Assembly (NCBI GenBank): GCA_028687585.1
Contig: JAQTZV010000022.1
Coordinates: 35,606 to 99,605 of the forward strand
Length of the DNA stretch: 64,000 nucleotides
DNA from: Desulfuromonadaceae bacterium
GTDB lineage: Bacteria; Desulfobacterota; Desulfuromonadia; Geobacterales; Pseudopelobacteraceae
Direction of reading: 5' to 3'
Shown one piece after another: positions 9,306 through 19,327 of this stretch (position 1 is the first letter of the stretch; every line of letters begins with the position of its first letter). The position numbers were made by a program, and so were the translations under genes. The notes beneath the pieces were generated by a model. It saw nothing but the letters and a program-made list of their open reading frames with translations. It ran no database searches and was not told the DNA's origin.

Positions 9306-9802
9306 ATGTGTCCCCTCCTTAAGGGACTTTCGAACCGGTGAAGCGAATGTAGTGACACACCTGATGGTCTGCCTGTTCCTCTTATGGGACTGCGTTACGG
9401 TAGTACAACCGCACTATTACCAAACCCGCTCGTTCGCATTTCCCCTCCTTCTTTCTTCAATGAACACATCTGGCAGAGCTGTTGAATTCATATATATCCC
9501 CCACCGGATAACGGAATATAGTCCGCTCTGTTAGTGGAATGACCAGGATCATGTTTCTGGAAAAGCAAATAGCCCGCCAATATGCAGATAAATATTTTTT
9601 CAACATAAATGCCGTGTAATTACAGCATATTGGACAGGAGCACCCTGACAATCCGCCGATCAACAACGCCTGATTTGCCTTCATATTTGGTGGATCTTCA
9701 GTATATTGAGGGAAACGTTGGAAGGGGGCGACAACACGCAGGAGATGGCTATCCACCACAATAAATTAGTGCATTCATCAGAATATCTGTTATGGTAACA
9801 TT
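9306..9802. other. Intergenic region between divergent genes
   Basis: 497 bp between the 9305 lipoprotein and the 9803 chemotaxis hybrid. I looked for -24/-12 sites and the shared activator motif on both strands and found none. It is AT-richer than its flanks and must hold both start regions. The ATG at 9305 is preceded by AAGGAGGGG on the minus strand, a strong ribosome-binding site. Confidence 0.6.
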
Positions 9803-12442
9803 ATGAAAAAACTGACAAAAATGACTACAAACGGAAAGGGTCACGAAGCGGCTTCCCGAAAAAGCATTCCGTCACGTCAGGAAGAGCCCCCCTTTCCCAT
9901 CGTCGGTATGGGCGCATCCGCCGGTGGACTTGAGGCTCTGGAGCAGTTTCTGCGACATGTGACGGAAAATTGCGGCTGCGCTTTTGTCATCGTCCAGCAC
10001 CTGGACCCAACCCACAAGGGGATCATGCCGGAGCTGCTCCAGCGGGTTACCGCCATGGAGGTTTTTCAGGTCAGCGACCGGATGAAGGTCAAACCAAACT
10101 GCGTCTACGTCATCCCTCCCAACAAGGATATGTCCATTCTGCACGGTGTGCTGCACCTGTTCGAGCCGACGGCACTCCGCGGACTGCGCCTCCCGATCGA
10201 TTTTTTCCTCCACTCCCTGGCCGAAGATCAGCGTGAAGCGGCTATCGGCGTCATTCTCTCCGGCATGGGTTCGGACGGCACGCTGGGGCTCAAGGCTATC
10301 AAAGAGAGAGGCGGCATAGCGCTGGCACAGGAACCGGCATCAGCAAGATTCGACAGCATGCCCAGAAGCGCCATTAATGCCGGTTTAACCGACTTTGTCG
10401 CCCCGGCAGAGGAGCTGCCGGGCAGGATCATCGACTATTTACAACACACTCTGGTTATCAGCAAGAGCCCTCCCCTGCTGGAGGAGAAAGATCAGAGCGC
10501 TCTGGAGAAGATCCTCATTCTGCTGCGGTCCAGGACCGGCAGCGACTTCTCGCTGTACAAGAAAAACACCGTGTACCGCCGCATTGAGCGGCGCATGGGC
10601 ATCCACCAGATTAACCGGATCGGGGCGTATGTCCGCTTCCTGCAGGAAAACCCGCAGGAGGTGGAGCTGCTCTTCAAGGAACTGCTTATCGGCGTTACCA
10701 GCTTTTTCCGCGATACAGAGGTCTGGGACCAGGTACGTGACGAGGCCATTCCGGCGCTGCTGTCCGCCTACCCGGACGGCGGCTGTCTGCGCGCCTGGTC
10801 AACCGGCTGTTCAACCGGAGAGGAAGCGTATTCTCTGGCGATGTGCTTTAAAGAGGCGCTGGAGCTGGCCAAACCGACGGGACATTTCACGATGCAGATA
10901 TTTGCCACCGATCTGGACCAGGACGGCATAGATCGTGCCCGCAGAGCCCTTTATCCGGCCAGAATCGCGGCAGAAATGACCCCTGAGCGATTGGAGCGTT
11001 TTTTTGTCAAGGACGGGAATGACTTCCGAATCAGTAAAGAGATCCGTGAAATGGTAACCTTCGCCACCCAGAACGTCATCCTGGACGCTCCCTTTACCAA
11101 ACTGGATATCCTGATCTGTCGCAACCTCCTGATCTATCTGACACCGGAACTGCAGAGAAAACTCATTCCGCTCTTTCACTACAGCCTGAATCCCGGCGGT
11201 ATCATGTTTTTAGGGAGCGCTGAGTCTATCAGTACATTCACTGACCTCTTCGCACCGCTCAGCATCAAATCGAGACTTTTTCGCAAGCGGGAATCGCTCC
11301 TGCCGCGCGAGCCGCTGGTATTTCCGGCCACGTATATTCCGGCACGACCGGGATTTCCCAAGGAGCTGACGATGATGAAACCGGCAGTTAATCTCCAACA
11401 GCTTGCAGACCAGCTGCTCCTGCAGCATTTTTCACCGCCCGCCGTATTGACCAACAACAAGGGCGATATCCTCTATATCAGCGGCCGCACCGGAAAGTAC
11501 CTTGAGCCGGCTGCCGGCAAGGCCAACTGGAATGTTTTTGCCATGGCCCGTGAAGGGCTCCGCTTTGATCTGGGCAACGCCTTCCAGAAGGCGCTTCGAG
11601 AGAAAGCGGCCGTAACCGTCAGAGGCCTCAAGAACTCCACCGGCACTGACAGCCACACCGTTGACATCACAGTCCAGGCCATCGTAGATCCGGAAGCGTT
11701 GCGCGGTATGGTAATGATCATTTTTGCCGATGTGGCAGCGCCACCGGAAAAGAAAACGGAGCGGGACTCCGCGCCGGATCAGCCCGACAGCACTGCTGTT
11801 CTTGAACTGGAGCATGAACTCCTGCAATCCCGCGAAGAGCTGCAGTCGATCCGTGAAGAGATGCACTCATCCCAGGAAGAGCTTACCTCCACCAACGAGG
11901 AGCTGCAGTCCACCAATGAAGAGCTGCAGTCCACCAACGAGGAGTTGACCACCTCCCGGGAAGAGATGCAGTCCCTGAATGAAGAGCTGCAGACGGTGAA
12001 CGCCGAACAGCAGGCCAAAATGGACGAATTTTCGCGGATGAACGACGATATGCGCAACCTGCTGAACAGTACGGAAATCATCACCGTGTTTCTCGACAAC
12101 AATCTGCATGTGCGGCGCTTTACCTCCGGGGCGGACAAGCTCTTTAAACTTATCCCGGGCGATGCCGGGCGACCGCTTTCCGACATCGTGACCGACCTTC
12201 AGTATCCGGAAATGGCCGAAGAATCACTGAAGGTTCTGCGGACGCTGGCTGTTTCAGAGAAGCAGATCACGACAAAAGACGGGCGCTGGTATTCGGTGCG
12301 CATCATGCCCTACCGCACCACGGAAGATGTGATCTCCGGCGTGGTGATCACCTTTGCCAATATCACTGCCGCTAAAACGCTGGAAATGGAACTCCGCACG
12401 GAAAATGAGCGTTTGAAGCGGCTGGTTGAAGGGAAAACGTAG
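9803..12442 (+). CDS. CheB-CheR-PAS hybrid chemotaxis-type protein
   Basis: 879 residues. Residues about 30-215 are a CheB methylesterase domain: catalytic Ser in GMGASAGGLEAL, then VIVQHLDPTHKGIMPELLQ and GVILSGMGSDGTLGLKAI. Residues about 230-500 are a CheR methyltransferase: TSFFRDTEVWDQ, the SAM motif WSTGCSTGEEAYSLAM, and ICRNLLIYLTPELQRK. Residues 530-640 look like a degenerate PAS. A long heptad coiled coil (about 660-740, repeats of STNEELQ) leads to a final PAS domain (about 750-860). No receiver domain precedes CheB. Such fusions are common in delta-proteobacteria and likely act on receptor-like partners outside classical flagellar taxis. No kinase-regulator pair is fused, but a hybrid kinase lies downstream at 13517. 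Confidence 0.9.
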   Translation: MKKLTKMTTNGKGHEAASRKSIPSRQEEPPFPIVGMGASAGGLEALEQFLRHVTENCGCAFVIVQHLDPTHKGIMPELLQRVTAMEVFQVSDRMKVKPNCVYVIPPNKDMSILHGVLHLFEPTALRGLRLPIDFFLHSLAEDQREAAIGVILSGMGSDGTLGLKAIKERGGIALAQEPASARFDSMPRSAINAGLTDFVAPAEELPGRIIDYLQHTLVISKSPPLLEEKDQSALEKILILLRSRTGSDFSLYKKNTVYRRIERRMGIHQINRIGAYVRFLQENPQEVELLFKELLIGVTSFFRDTEVWDQVRDEAIPALLSAYPDGGCLRAWSTGCSTGEEAYSLAMCFKEALELAKPTGHFTMQIFATDLDQDGIDRARRALYPARIAAEMTPERLERFFVKDGNDFRISKEIREMVTFATQNVILDAPFTKLDILICRNLLIYLTPELQRKLIPLFHYSLNPGGIMFLGSAESISTFTDLFAPLSIKSRLFRKRESLLPREPLVFPATYIPARPGFPKELTMMKPAVNLQQLADQLLLQHFSPPAVLTNNKGDILYISGRTGKYLEPAAGKANWNVFAMAREGLRFDLGNAFQKALREKAAVTVRGLKNSTGTDSHTVDITVQAIVDPEALRGMVMIIFADVAAPPEKKTERDSAPDQPDSTAVLELEHELLQSREELQSIREEMHSSQEELTSTNEELQSTNEELQSTNEELTTSREEMQSLNEELQTVNAEQQAKMDEFSRMNDDMRNLLNSTEIITVFLDNNLHVRRFTSGADKLFKLIPGDAGRPLSDIVTDLQYPEMAEESLKVLRTLAVSEKQITTKDGRWYSVRIMPYRTTEDVISGVVITFANITAAKTLEMELRTENERLKRLVEGKT

Positions 12443-12499
12443 TTCAACCACCTGGGAAAGCGGACATCTTGTCTCCTGGGATCTCTGTCTTCTGGGAAC

Positions 12500-12608
12500 G
12501 CGGACATCTTGTCCGCATTTCAAGCGGGGGTATCGCTTGAATAGGCCTTTGGAGCTTTATAATCGTTATTCGGGCTAAAACCCGCCCGAAGACGGACAGG
12601 ATGTCCGT
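12500..12608. repeat. REP unit upstream of the RAYT gene (left copy)
   Basis: Two hairpins frame the unit: GCGGACATCTTGTCCGC (12500-12516) and ACGGACAGGATGTCCGT (12592-12608). The 75 bp between them, 12517-12591, is identical to 13309-13383 on the other side of the transposase gene. A degraded third hairpin lies just before it at about 12460. Confidence 0.85.
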
Positions 12609-12640
12609 ATTCCCGGGGAAACCCGGGGGAAAAGAAAATA

Positions 12641-13336
12641 ATGGACAACGTAACAAATGAACATATTGAACCAAGATGGCATTCACGCGGTATTCTTCCA
12701 CATTTCGAAGGAGGGAGCATTCCGCAATCGGTAACATTTCGCCTTGCTGACTCGCTTCCGCAGCAAAAGTTGAAGGAATTGAATGAAGAATTACGACGTT
12801 TGTCTTGTCAGGATGCGGACCTTGAACGGAGAAAGAAAATTGAATCATGGCTTGACGCCGGAATCGGCGATGCATGGCTAAAACAGCCGGCGATCGCAGA
12901 AATCGTGCAAAAGGCTCTGTTATTCTTTGACGGCACACGTTATGAGCTTCACGCTTGGGTTATCATGCCGACGCATGTTCATGTACTGTTCACTCCCCTT
13001 GGAAAATGGACCTTGTCGAAACTGCTACAAAGCTGGAAATCGTACAGTGCACATGCTGTTAACCGTCACTTGCAGCAAACCGGCCGTTTTTGGTCGGAAG
13101 AGTATTTTGATCGTGCAATACGTGATGAACACCACCATGCTGCTTTGGTGCAGTACATAGAAGCGAATCCGGTCAAAGCGGGCCTGTGTGACAAACCGAA
13201 AGATTGGAAGTTTGGCAGTGCTTTCCTGGGGCACCCTGAAAGCGCCGACATTCTGCCTCCTGGGAAAGCGGACATCTTGCCTCCTGGGAAAGCGGACATC
13301 CTGTCCGCATTTCAAGCGGGGGTATCGCTTGAATAG
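12641..13336 (+). CDS. REP-associated tyrosine transposase (RAYT / TnpA-REP, Y1-Tnp family)
   Basis: 231 residues. The HUH motif is MPTHVHVLF (about residue 109-117), and RFWSEEYFDRAIRD with the following HHHAALVQYIEANPVKAGL matches the conserved C-terminal part, including the nicking-Tyr region, of RAYT proteins related to IS200/IS605 transposases. RAYTs process REP palindromes, and here the gene is flanked on both sides by REP hairpins. The last 25 codons (DILPPGKADILPPGKADILS) are themselves encoded by REP-like repeats, so the reading frame runs into the right repeat. A ribosome-binding region GGGGGAAAAG precedes the ATG. The gene appears intact. Confidence 0.9.
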   Translation: MDNVTNEHIEPRWHSRGILPHFEGGSIPQSVTFRLADSLPQQKLKELNEELRRLSCQDADLERRKKIESWLDAGIGDAWLKQPAIAEIVQKALLFFDGTRYELHAWVIMPTHVHVLFTPLGKWTLSKLLQSWKSYSAHAVNRHLQQTGRFWSEEYFDRAIRDEHHHAALVQYIEANPVKAGLCDKPKDWKFGSAFLGHPESADILPPGKADILPPGKADILSAFQAGVSLE

Positions 13337-13484
13337 GCCTTTGGAGCTTTATAATCGTTATTCGGGCTAAAACCCGCCCGAATACGGACAAGATGTCCGT
13401 ATTCCCAGGTGAAACCCGCCCGAAGACGGACAAGATGTCCGTATTCCCAGGAGAAACCTGCACGAAAGCGGACAAGATGTCCGT
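13292..13484. repeat. REP cluster downstream of the RAYT gene (right copy plus extra hairpins)
   Basis: Hairpins at 13292-13308 (GCGGACATCCTGTCCGC), 13384-13400, 13426-13442 (both ACGGACAAGATGTCCGT) and 13468-13484. The segment 13309-13383 is identical to the left copy. The last two hairpins are spaced 42 bp apart with the linker ATTCCCAGG-GAAACC. The cluster ends 32 bp before the start of the 13517 kinase. Confidence 0.85.
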
Positions 13485-13516
13485 CTTCCCAGGTAATATA
13501 AAAGGATCCAGCATCC

Positions 13517-16500
13517 ATGAAATACCACACTAAAATAAATACGTTAATTGCCGTCCTGGCACTGCTGGTCGTACTGGTGGTGTCGCTTACCTTCCGCTCG
13601 TTCCGTCAGATCGAAACTGCTGCCGAAGCTCGCAGACAAATTGCCTCGACCATAAACCTTGCAGGCGAGTTGCAGTCTGAATTACTCAATGCCGAGACCG
13701 GCCAGCGGGGCTACCTGTTAACCGGAGATGAAAGCTATCTGCAGCCGTATCTGGCGGTACGCGATACCATCAAAGTCCGGTTGGCAGATTTACGTCAAAT
13801 ATCCCGGAGCAGTGACACCGATAAAAATCTGGACGCACTGGTGCAATTGATTGATACGAAACTGGCATATCTGGCCAAAAGTATCGAGCTGCGTCGCGCC
13901 GGCAGGGTTGCGGACACGTTAGCGAACGTACGCAGTAATCAGAGTAAGCCGTTGATGGATTTGATTCGCGCCGAGCTTGACTCCGTCAGTAAAAAAAAGG
14001 AACTGGTTTTGCAGCAGCGCGAAGCTGACTTTCAATCTAAACTGCGTGTTCTTTTTGCCGTCATCGCTTTCGCCAGCCTGATGATGCTGCTGCTGGCACT
14101 CGCATTCGCGTATCTGATCCATAGAGAATCCGGGCAGCGAATAAAAGATGTCGTCCATCTGGAGACGGCAAAACTGCTCGATATTCAGGAGGGGGTGAAC
14201 AAGGAACTCCAGCAGGCCAACGTTTCTCTGCAGGAGAGCGCTATCGTAACAGAGGGGTACCTCAGTCAGCTTGAATCTTCACAGATTGAGCTGGAGGCGC
14301 AGAATACCAATTTGCAGCGATCGCAGCAGGAACTGGAAACATCCCAGATAGAACTTGAGATGCAGAACGACGAATTGCGCGAAGCACGAGAGCTCGCTGC
14401 GCAGTTTGAAGCCGTGCTGCGAGACAGCGAGGAACATCTTGCCGTAACGCTCAACTCCATCGGCGATGCGGTAATCGTCACCAATGATGCTGCTCAGGTA
14501 CTGCGTCTGAATCCGGTTGCCGAGCAGCTCACCGGCTGGACAGCGGCTGAAGCTTCAGGGCGCACGGCGGACGAGATCTTTCATATTGTCAACAAAGAGA
14601 CCCGCCTCCCCGCCCCTGTCCCGGTAATGGATGCCATTCTGCACGGCACGACCAGGGGCTTGACCAACCACACCGTCCTGATTGCCCGGGATGGCAGCGA
14701 GCTCGATATCGCCGACAGCTGCGCACCGATTCGTAACCGCGATAACCAGGTGATCGGCGCCGTGCTGGTGTTCCGCGATGTCACCGAAGAATACGCGGTG
14801 CAGCAGTCTCTGCGCGACAGTGCCGCGCTGATGCGGGCGATCCTCAATACTGTAGTGGACGGCATCATCACCATTCATGCCCGAGGCGCGCTCATTGAAA
14901 CCGTTAACCCCGCAGCTGAGCAGATGTTCGGTTATACGGCCGAAGAGCTCGACGGACAAAATTTCAGCATGCTGATTCCCGAGCTTGATCAGGACCAGCG
15001 CGACGGTTCCCTCGACTATTACCGTGCGAGTGAAGAGGCTCTTGCCAGCGGACACGGTCGTGAAGTTATGGGCAAACGTAAAGACGGCAGCTATTTCCCG
15101 TTGGAGCTGGCAGCCAGTGAAATGATCATGGGAGGACAGCGCTACTTCACCGGAATTCTGCGCGATATATCGGCACGCAAACTGGCCGAAGAGGCGCTGG
15201 CCAAAGCGGGCGCGCTGCAGAGTGCCATATTCAACAGCGCCAACTTCTCCAGCATCGCCACCGACGCCAATGGGGTTATCCAGATTTTCAACGTCGGTGC
15301 CGAACGGATGCTCGGCTATACAGCAGCCGAAGTGATGAACAAGATCACCCCGGCCGATATTTCAGATCCGCAGGAGGTTATCACCCGCGCCAAAGAGTTG
15401 AGTATCGAACTCGAAACCCCGATTGCGCCAGGCTTCGAGGCGTTAGTCTTCAAGGCGTCACGCGAAATCGAGGACATCTACGAGCTTACCTATATTCGTA
15501 AAGACGGCAGCAGATTCCCGGCGGTCGTATCGGTTACGGCGCTGCGCGATGATCTCGGCGGAATCATCGGTTACCTGCTGATCGGCACCGACAACACCGC
15601 GCGTAAACAGGCCGAAGAGGCACTGCTTAAAGCGGGAGCGCTCCAGAGCGCGATTTTCAACAGCGCCAACTTCTCCAGTATCGCCACCGACGCCAACGGG
15701 GTTATCCAGATTTTTAACGTCGGCGCTGAACGGATGCTCGGCTACACGGCTGCGGAAGTGATGAACAAGATCACCCCGGCTGAAATTTCAGATCCGCAGG
15801 AAGTTATCGCCCGCGCCAAAGAGTTGAGTATCGAACTCGAGACCGCGATTGCACCCGGCTTCGAGGCGTTGGTGTTCAAGGCATCGCGCGGCATCGAGGA
15901 TATCTACGAACTCACCTATATCCGTAAAGACGGCAGCCGTTTCCCGGCGGTCGTATCAGTCACGGCGCTGCGCGACGCCCAGAACACCATCATCGGCTAC
16001 CTGCTGATCGGCACCGACAACACGGCGCGTAAACTGGCCGAAGAGGCACTGCTCAAGGCGGGAGCGCTGCAGAGTGCGATTTTCAACAGCGCCAACTTCT
16101 CCAGTATCGCCACCGACGCCAAGGGGGTCATTCAGATCTTCAACGTCGGCGCCGAACGGATGCTCGGCTACACGGCAGTTGAAGTGATGAACAAGAATAC
16201 GCCGGCCGATATTTCTGATCCGCAGGAAGTTGTTGCCCGCGCCGAAGCATTGAGTATCGAGTTGGAGACGCCGATTACTCCCGGTTTTGAGGCACTGGTA
16301 TTCAAGGCCTCGCGCGGCATCGAGGATATCTACGAGCTGACCTATATCCGCAAGGATGGCAGCCGCTTCCCGGCAGTTGTGTCGGTCACGGCTCTGCGCG
16401 ACGCCCAGAACAGCATCATCGGCTACCTGCTGATCGGCACCGACAACACGGCACGTAAACTGGTCGAAGCGGAACGGATTCGACTTGAACAGGTACTGCA

Positions 16501-17695
16501 GGACAAAAACATTGAACTGGAGCGCGCCACGCATGTAGCGGAAAAAGCCAACCTGGCAAAATCTGATTTCCTCTCCAGCATGAGCCATGAACTGCGCACG
16601 CCGCTCAGCGCGATCCTCGGATTTGCCCAGCTGATGGAATCCGGCGCACCACAGCTGACTGTCAACCAGAAGCGCAGTATCGATCAGATTCTCAAGGCCG
16701 GGTGGTACCTGCTGGAGCTGATCAACGAAATTCTCGACCTCGCCCTGATTGAGTCCGGCAAACTCTCCATGTCACTGGAACCGGTTTCCCTGCCGGAAGT
16801 CATACACGAATGTGAGACCATGATTGAACCGGATGCGATAAAACATGGCATCAGCGTGACTTTTACCGTTTTCGATGTACCCTGCTTTATCGAGGCAGAT
16901 CGCACACGAATCAAACAGGTACTCATCAACCTTCTTTCCAACGCAATCAAATATAACAGGGCGGGGGGCACGGTGCTGGTAGATAGCGTCCTGAACGGCA
17001 CTGACTCGGTTCGGATCAGTGTCAGGGATACCGGAGCGGGACTCAGCCCAAAACAGCTTACGCAGCTGTTCCAGCCGTTTAATCGCCTTGGACAGGAGTC
17101 GAGCGGCGAACAGGGGACCGGTATCGGACTGGTAGTTTCCAAGCGTCTGGTTGAGCTGATGGGGGGCGTCATCGGCGTGGAAAGTACCGTTGGAGAGGGG
17201 AGTGTCTTCTGGATAGAGATGAACCTGATGGCCAGACCGCACGCTCCCGTCTACTCAACTGAAACCCTGGCAGCTGCCAAGGAGCACAAAGAAGGTGACG
17301 CACCAACGCAGACGCTCCTCTACGTCGAAGACAATCCGGCCAATATGATGCTGGTCGAAGATATTATCGCCCGCCGGCCGGATATCCGTCTGCTGACGGC
17401 ACGGAACGGCAAAAGCGGCATTGCGCTTGCGCGCTCCTCTCTGCCGGATGTCATCCTGATGGACATCAATCTGCCCGGCATAAGCGGCATTGACGCCATG
17501 AAAATCCTGGCGGTCGATCTCAGCACCGCCCACATACCGGTGGTGGCACTCAGCGCCAATGCAATGCCGCGCGATATCGAAAGGGGTCTGGAGGCCGGAT
17601 TCTTCCGCTATCTCACCAAACCGATCAACGTCAATGTTTTTTTGGATACGCTGAATATTGCTCTGAAATACGCAAAAACAAAGGAACCGTCATGA
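13517..17695 (+). CDS. Hybrid sensor histidine kinase: CHASE3, five PAS domains, HisKA, HATPase, receiver
   Basis: 1392 residues. TM1 is at about 10-28 and TM2 at about 176-200, flanking a periplasmic CHASE3 domain (ELQSELLNAETGQRGYLLTG). A coiled coil (about 215-300) leads to PAS1 (about 310-425), PAS2 (about 435-555) and three nearly identical PAS units of 142 residues starting near 562, 704 and 846. HisKA has its phospho-His in SSMSHELRTPLSA (about 1024). HATPase motifs are NLLSNAIKYN, DTGAGLSPKQ and GTGIGLVVSKRLVE. The C-terminal receiver has Asp in VILMDINLPG (about 1316). It is the upstream half of a two-gene unit: its stop overlaps the start of the sigma-54 regulator by ATGA, so that regulator is very likely its phosphorylation target. 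The signal is unknown. Confidence 0.93.
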   Translation: MKYHTKINTLIAVLALLVVLVVSLTFRSFRQIETAAEARRQIASTINLAGELQSELLNAETGQRGYLLTGDESYLQPYLAVRDTIKVRLADLRQISRSSDTDKNLDALVQLIDTKLAYLAKSIELRRAGRVADTLANVRSNQSKPLMDLIRAELDSVSKKKELVLQQREADFQSKLRVLFAVIAFASLMMLLLALAFAYLIHRESGQRIKDVVHLETAKLLDIQEGVNKELQQANVSLQESAIVTEGYLSQLESSQIELEAQNTNLQRSQQELETSQIELEMQNDELREARELAAQFEAVLRDSEEHLAVTLNSIGDAVIVTNDAAQVLRLNPVAEQLTGWTAAEASGRTADEIFHIVNKETRLPAPVPVMDAILHGTTRGLTNHTVLIARDGSELDIADSCAPIRNRDNQVIGAVLVFRDVTEEYAVQQSLRDSAALMRAILNTVVDGIITIHARGALIETVNPAAEQMFGYTAEELDGQNFSMLIPELDQDQRDGSLDYYRASEEALASGHGREVMGKRKDGSYFPLELAASEMIMGGQRYFTGILRDISARKLAEEALAKAGALQSAIFNSANFSSIATDANGVIQIFNVGAERMLGYTAAEVMNKITPADISDPQEVITRAKELSIELETPIAPGFEALVFKASREIEDIYELTYIRKDGSRFPAVVSVTALRDDLGGIIGYLLIGTDNTARKQAEEALLKAGALQSAIFNSANFSSIATDANGVIQIFNVGAERMLGYTAAEVMNKITPAEISDPQEVIARAKELSIELETAIAPGFEALVFKASRGIEDIYELTYIRKDGSRFPAVVSVTALRDAQNTIIGYLLIGTDNTARKLAEEALLKAGALQSAIFNSANFSSIATDAKGVIQIFNVGAERMLGYTAVEVMNKNTPADISDPQEVVARAEALSIELETPITPGFEALVFKASRGIEDIYELTYIRKDGSRFPAVVSVTALRDAQNSIIGYLLIGTDNTARKLVEAERIRLEQVLQDKNIELERATHVAEKANLAKSDFLSSMSHELRTPLSAILGFAQLMESGAPQLTVNQKRSIDQILKAGWYLLELINEILDLALIESGKLSMSLEPVSLPEVIHECETMIEPDAIKHGISVTFTVFDVPCFIEADRTRIKQVLINLLSNAIKYNRAGGTVLVDSVLNGTDSVRISVRDTGAGLSPKQLTQLFQPFNRLGQESSGEQGTGIGLVVSKRLVELMGGVIGVESTVGEGSVFWIEMNLMARPHAPVYSTETLAAAKEHKEGDAPTQTLLYVEDNPANMMLVEDIIARRPDIRLLTARNGKSGIALARSSLPDVILMDINLPGISGIDAMKILAVDLSTAHIPVVALSANAMPRDIERGLEAGFFRYLTKPINVNVFLDTLNIALKYAKTKEPS
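15197..16470 (+). repeat. Triplicated 426-bp PAS-coding unit inside the kinase gene
   Basis: Three tandem units of exactly 426 bp: the in-frame landmarks CTGCAG/CTCCAG fall at 15215, 15641 and 16067. The encoded PAS domains share long identical stretches (for example GALQSAIFNSANFSSIATDA), so the amplification is recent or kept homogeneous by gene conversion. Confidence 0.9.
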
Positions 17696-19242
17696 TACTT
17701 ACCGAGTCGGAAATCTTCACCGCCAGCATCCTGATCGTTGATGATCAGGAAGCGAATATCACTCTGCTTGAGCAGGTGCTGAAGGAAGCGGGTTACACCA
17801 GTGTTACCTCGACATTGGATCCGGAGCAGGTCTGCCCGCTGCATGGCGAAAACCGTTACGATCTTATTCTGCTCGATCTGCAGATGCCGATCATGGACGG
17901 CTTCCAGGTGATGGAAACGCTGAAGACCATCGAGACCGGCAGTCACTTTCCTGTTCTGGCAATCACCGCGCAGCCCGGTCACAAACTGCGGGCCCTGGAA
18001 GTCGGCGCGAAGGATTTTATCAGTAAGCCGTTTGATCTGGTCGAAGTAAAAACCCGCATCCGCAACATGCTCGAAGTCCGGCTGATGTACAAGAAGCTCG
18101 TAAATTACAACAGAGAGCTTGAAGAGATGGTGCAGAAACGAACCGGTGACCTGCTGACGGCGAATGTGCAGCTCACTCAGGAAATTGAGGAACGCAAAAA
18201 AGCGGAAGGATCGCTTCAAGGGACGTATGCGGAAATAAAAATCTTGAAAGACCGGCTTCAGGAAGAGAATATCTACCTGCAGCAGGAGGTTGACCGGGAA
18301 TACAACTTCGGCGAGATCATTGGCCAAAGTGCCGTCCTGACACGGGTGTTCCTGCAGGTCGAGCAGGTAGCGCCCATGAACGCAACGGTACTGCTTCTTG
18401 GTGAAACCGGTACCGGCAAGGGGGTAGTGGCGCGTGCCATCCACAGCAGCAGCAGCCGCAAAGGGCGGCCATTGATTACGGTCAACTGCACAACACTGCC
18501 ATCAACTCTGGTGGAAAGCGAGCTCTTCGGTCGGGAACGGGGAGCCTTTACCGGCTCTGATGCCCGGCAGATCGGACGTTTTGAGCTGGCAGACGGCGGT
18601 ACGATATTTCTTGACGAAATCGGCGAGATGCCGCTGGAACTGCAAAGCAAACTGCTGCGGGTTATTCAGGACGGCGAGTTCGAGCGCCTCGGCAGCCCGC
18701 GCACCATAAAGGTTGATGTCAGGATCATTGCCGCCACCAACCGGAACCTGGCCGATGAAGTCAAGAGCGGCACCTTCCGGGAAGACCTCTACTACCGCCT
18801 CAACGTGTTTCCCATCACTATGCCGCCACTCCGGCAACGCTCGGAGGATATTCCGCTGCTCGTAAATCACTTTGTCGCCAAGTTCAACAAGAAGATCGGC
18901 AAGAAGATCGAGACCGTCACCAAAGACACGCTCAATTCCCTTCAGGGTTACAGCTGGCCCGGCAATGTGCGGGAGCTGGAAAGTGTCATCGAGCGGGCAG
19001 TCATCATCACTCAGGGGACATCGCTTCAGGTGTTGGACCGTTTTGAATCATTCCCGAAAATTGACGATTTACCGGGGCAGGAGATCAAAGCCCTCGTGGA
19101 TCTGGAGCACGATCACATCATGCAGGTACTCAAGAAAACCGGGTGGCGCATCGAGGGCAAAAACGGCGCGGCGGTCATTCTTGGTCTCAACGCCAGCACC
19201 CTGCGGGCCCGGATGCGCAAGTACGGCATTGTAAGAGTGTAG
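17692..19242 (+). CDS. Sigma-54-dependent response regulator (receiver, AAA+, Fis-type HTH)
   Basis: 516 residues. The receiver domain spans 11-130 with phospho-acceptor Asp62 (LILLDLQMP) and Lys112. A coiled coil spans about 135-205. The AAA+ sigma-54 interaction domain spans about 205-435: Walker A GETGTGKG at 237-244 and Walker B IFLDEIGE at 305-312. The sigma-54 contact loop is GAFTGS (284-289) where GAFTGA is usual. The C-terminal Fis-type helix-turn-helix reads [18 protein letters not shown]. The start overlaps the stop of the hybrid kinase by 4 bp, so they are translationally coupled. The AAA+ and HTH parts are almost the same as in 28026-29744. It is a strong candidate to bind the shared activator sites listed here; that link is inference. 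Confidence 0.93.
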   Translation: MILTESEIFTASILIVDDQEANITLLEQVLKEAGYTSVTSTLDPEQVCPLHGENRYDLILLDLQMPIMDGFQVMETLKTIETGSHFPVLAITAQPGHKLRALEVGAKDFISKPFDLVEVKTRIRNMLEVRLMYKKLVNYNRELEEMVQKRTGDLLTANVQLTQEIEERKKAEGSLQGTYAEIKILKDRLQEENIYLQQEVDREYNFGEIIGQSAVLTRVFLQVEQVAPMNATVLLLGETGTGKGVVARAIHSSSSRKGRPLITVNCTTLPSTLVESELFGRERGAFTGSDARQIGRFELADGGTIFLDEIGEMPLELQSKLLRVIQDGEFERLGSPRTIKVDVRIIAATNRNLADEVKSGTFREDLYYRLNVFPITMPPLRQRSEDIPLLVNHFVAKFNKKIGKKIETVTKDTLNSLQGYSWPGNVRELESVIERAVIITQGTSLQVLDRFESFPKIDDLPGQEIKALVDLEHDHIMQVLKKTGWRIEGKNGAAVILGLNASTLRARMRKYGIVRV

Positions 19243-19327
19243 AGCCCCCTAACCCGGGCGAGCCGATACCAAGATGTTGTTAAAAAATTCAGGTGTTAAC
19301 CAAAAAATCTTTTTGTTTTTTGCCGTG

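Noticed and set aside
12500..13484. Regular repeats as a possible CRISPR array
   Set aside because: The units are palindromic REP hairpins with a shared 75-bp segment, not short repeats with unique spacers, and no cas gene is near.
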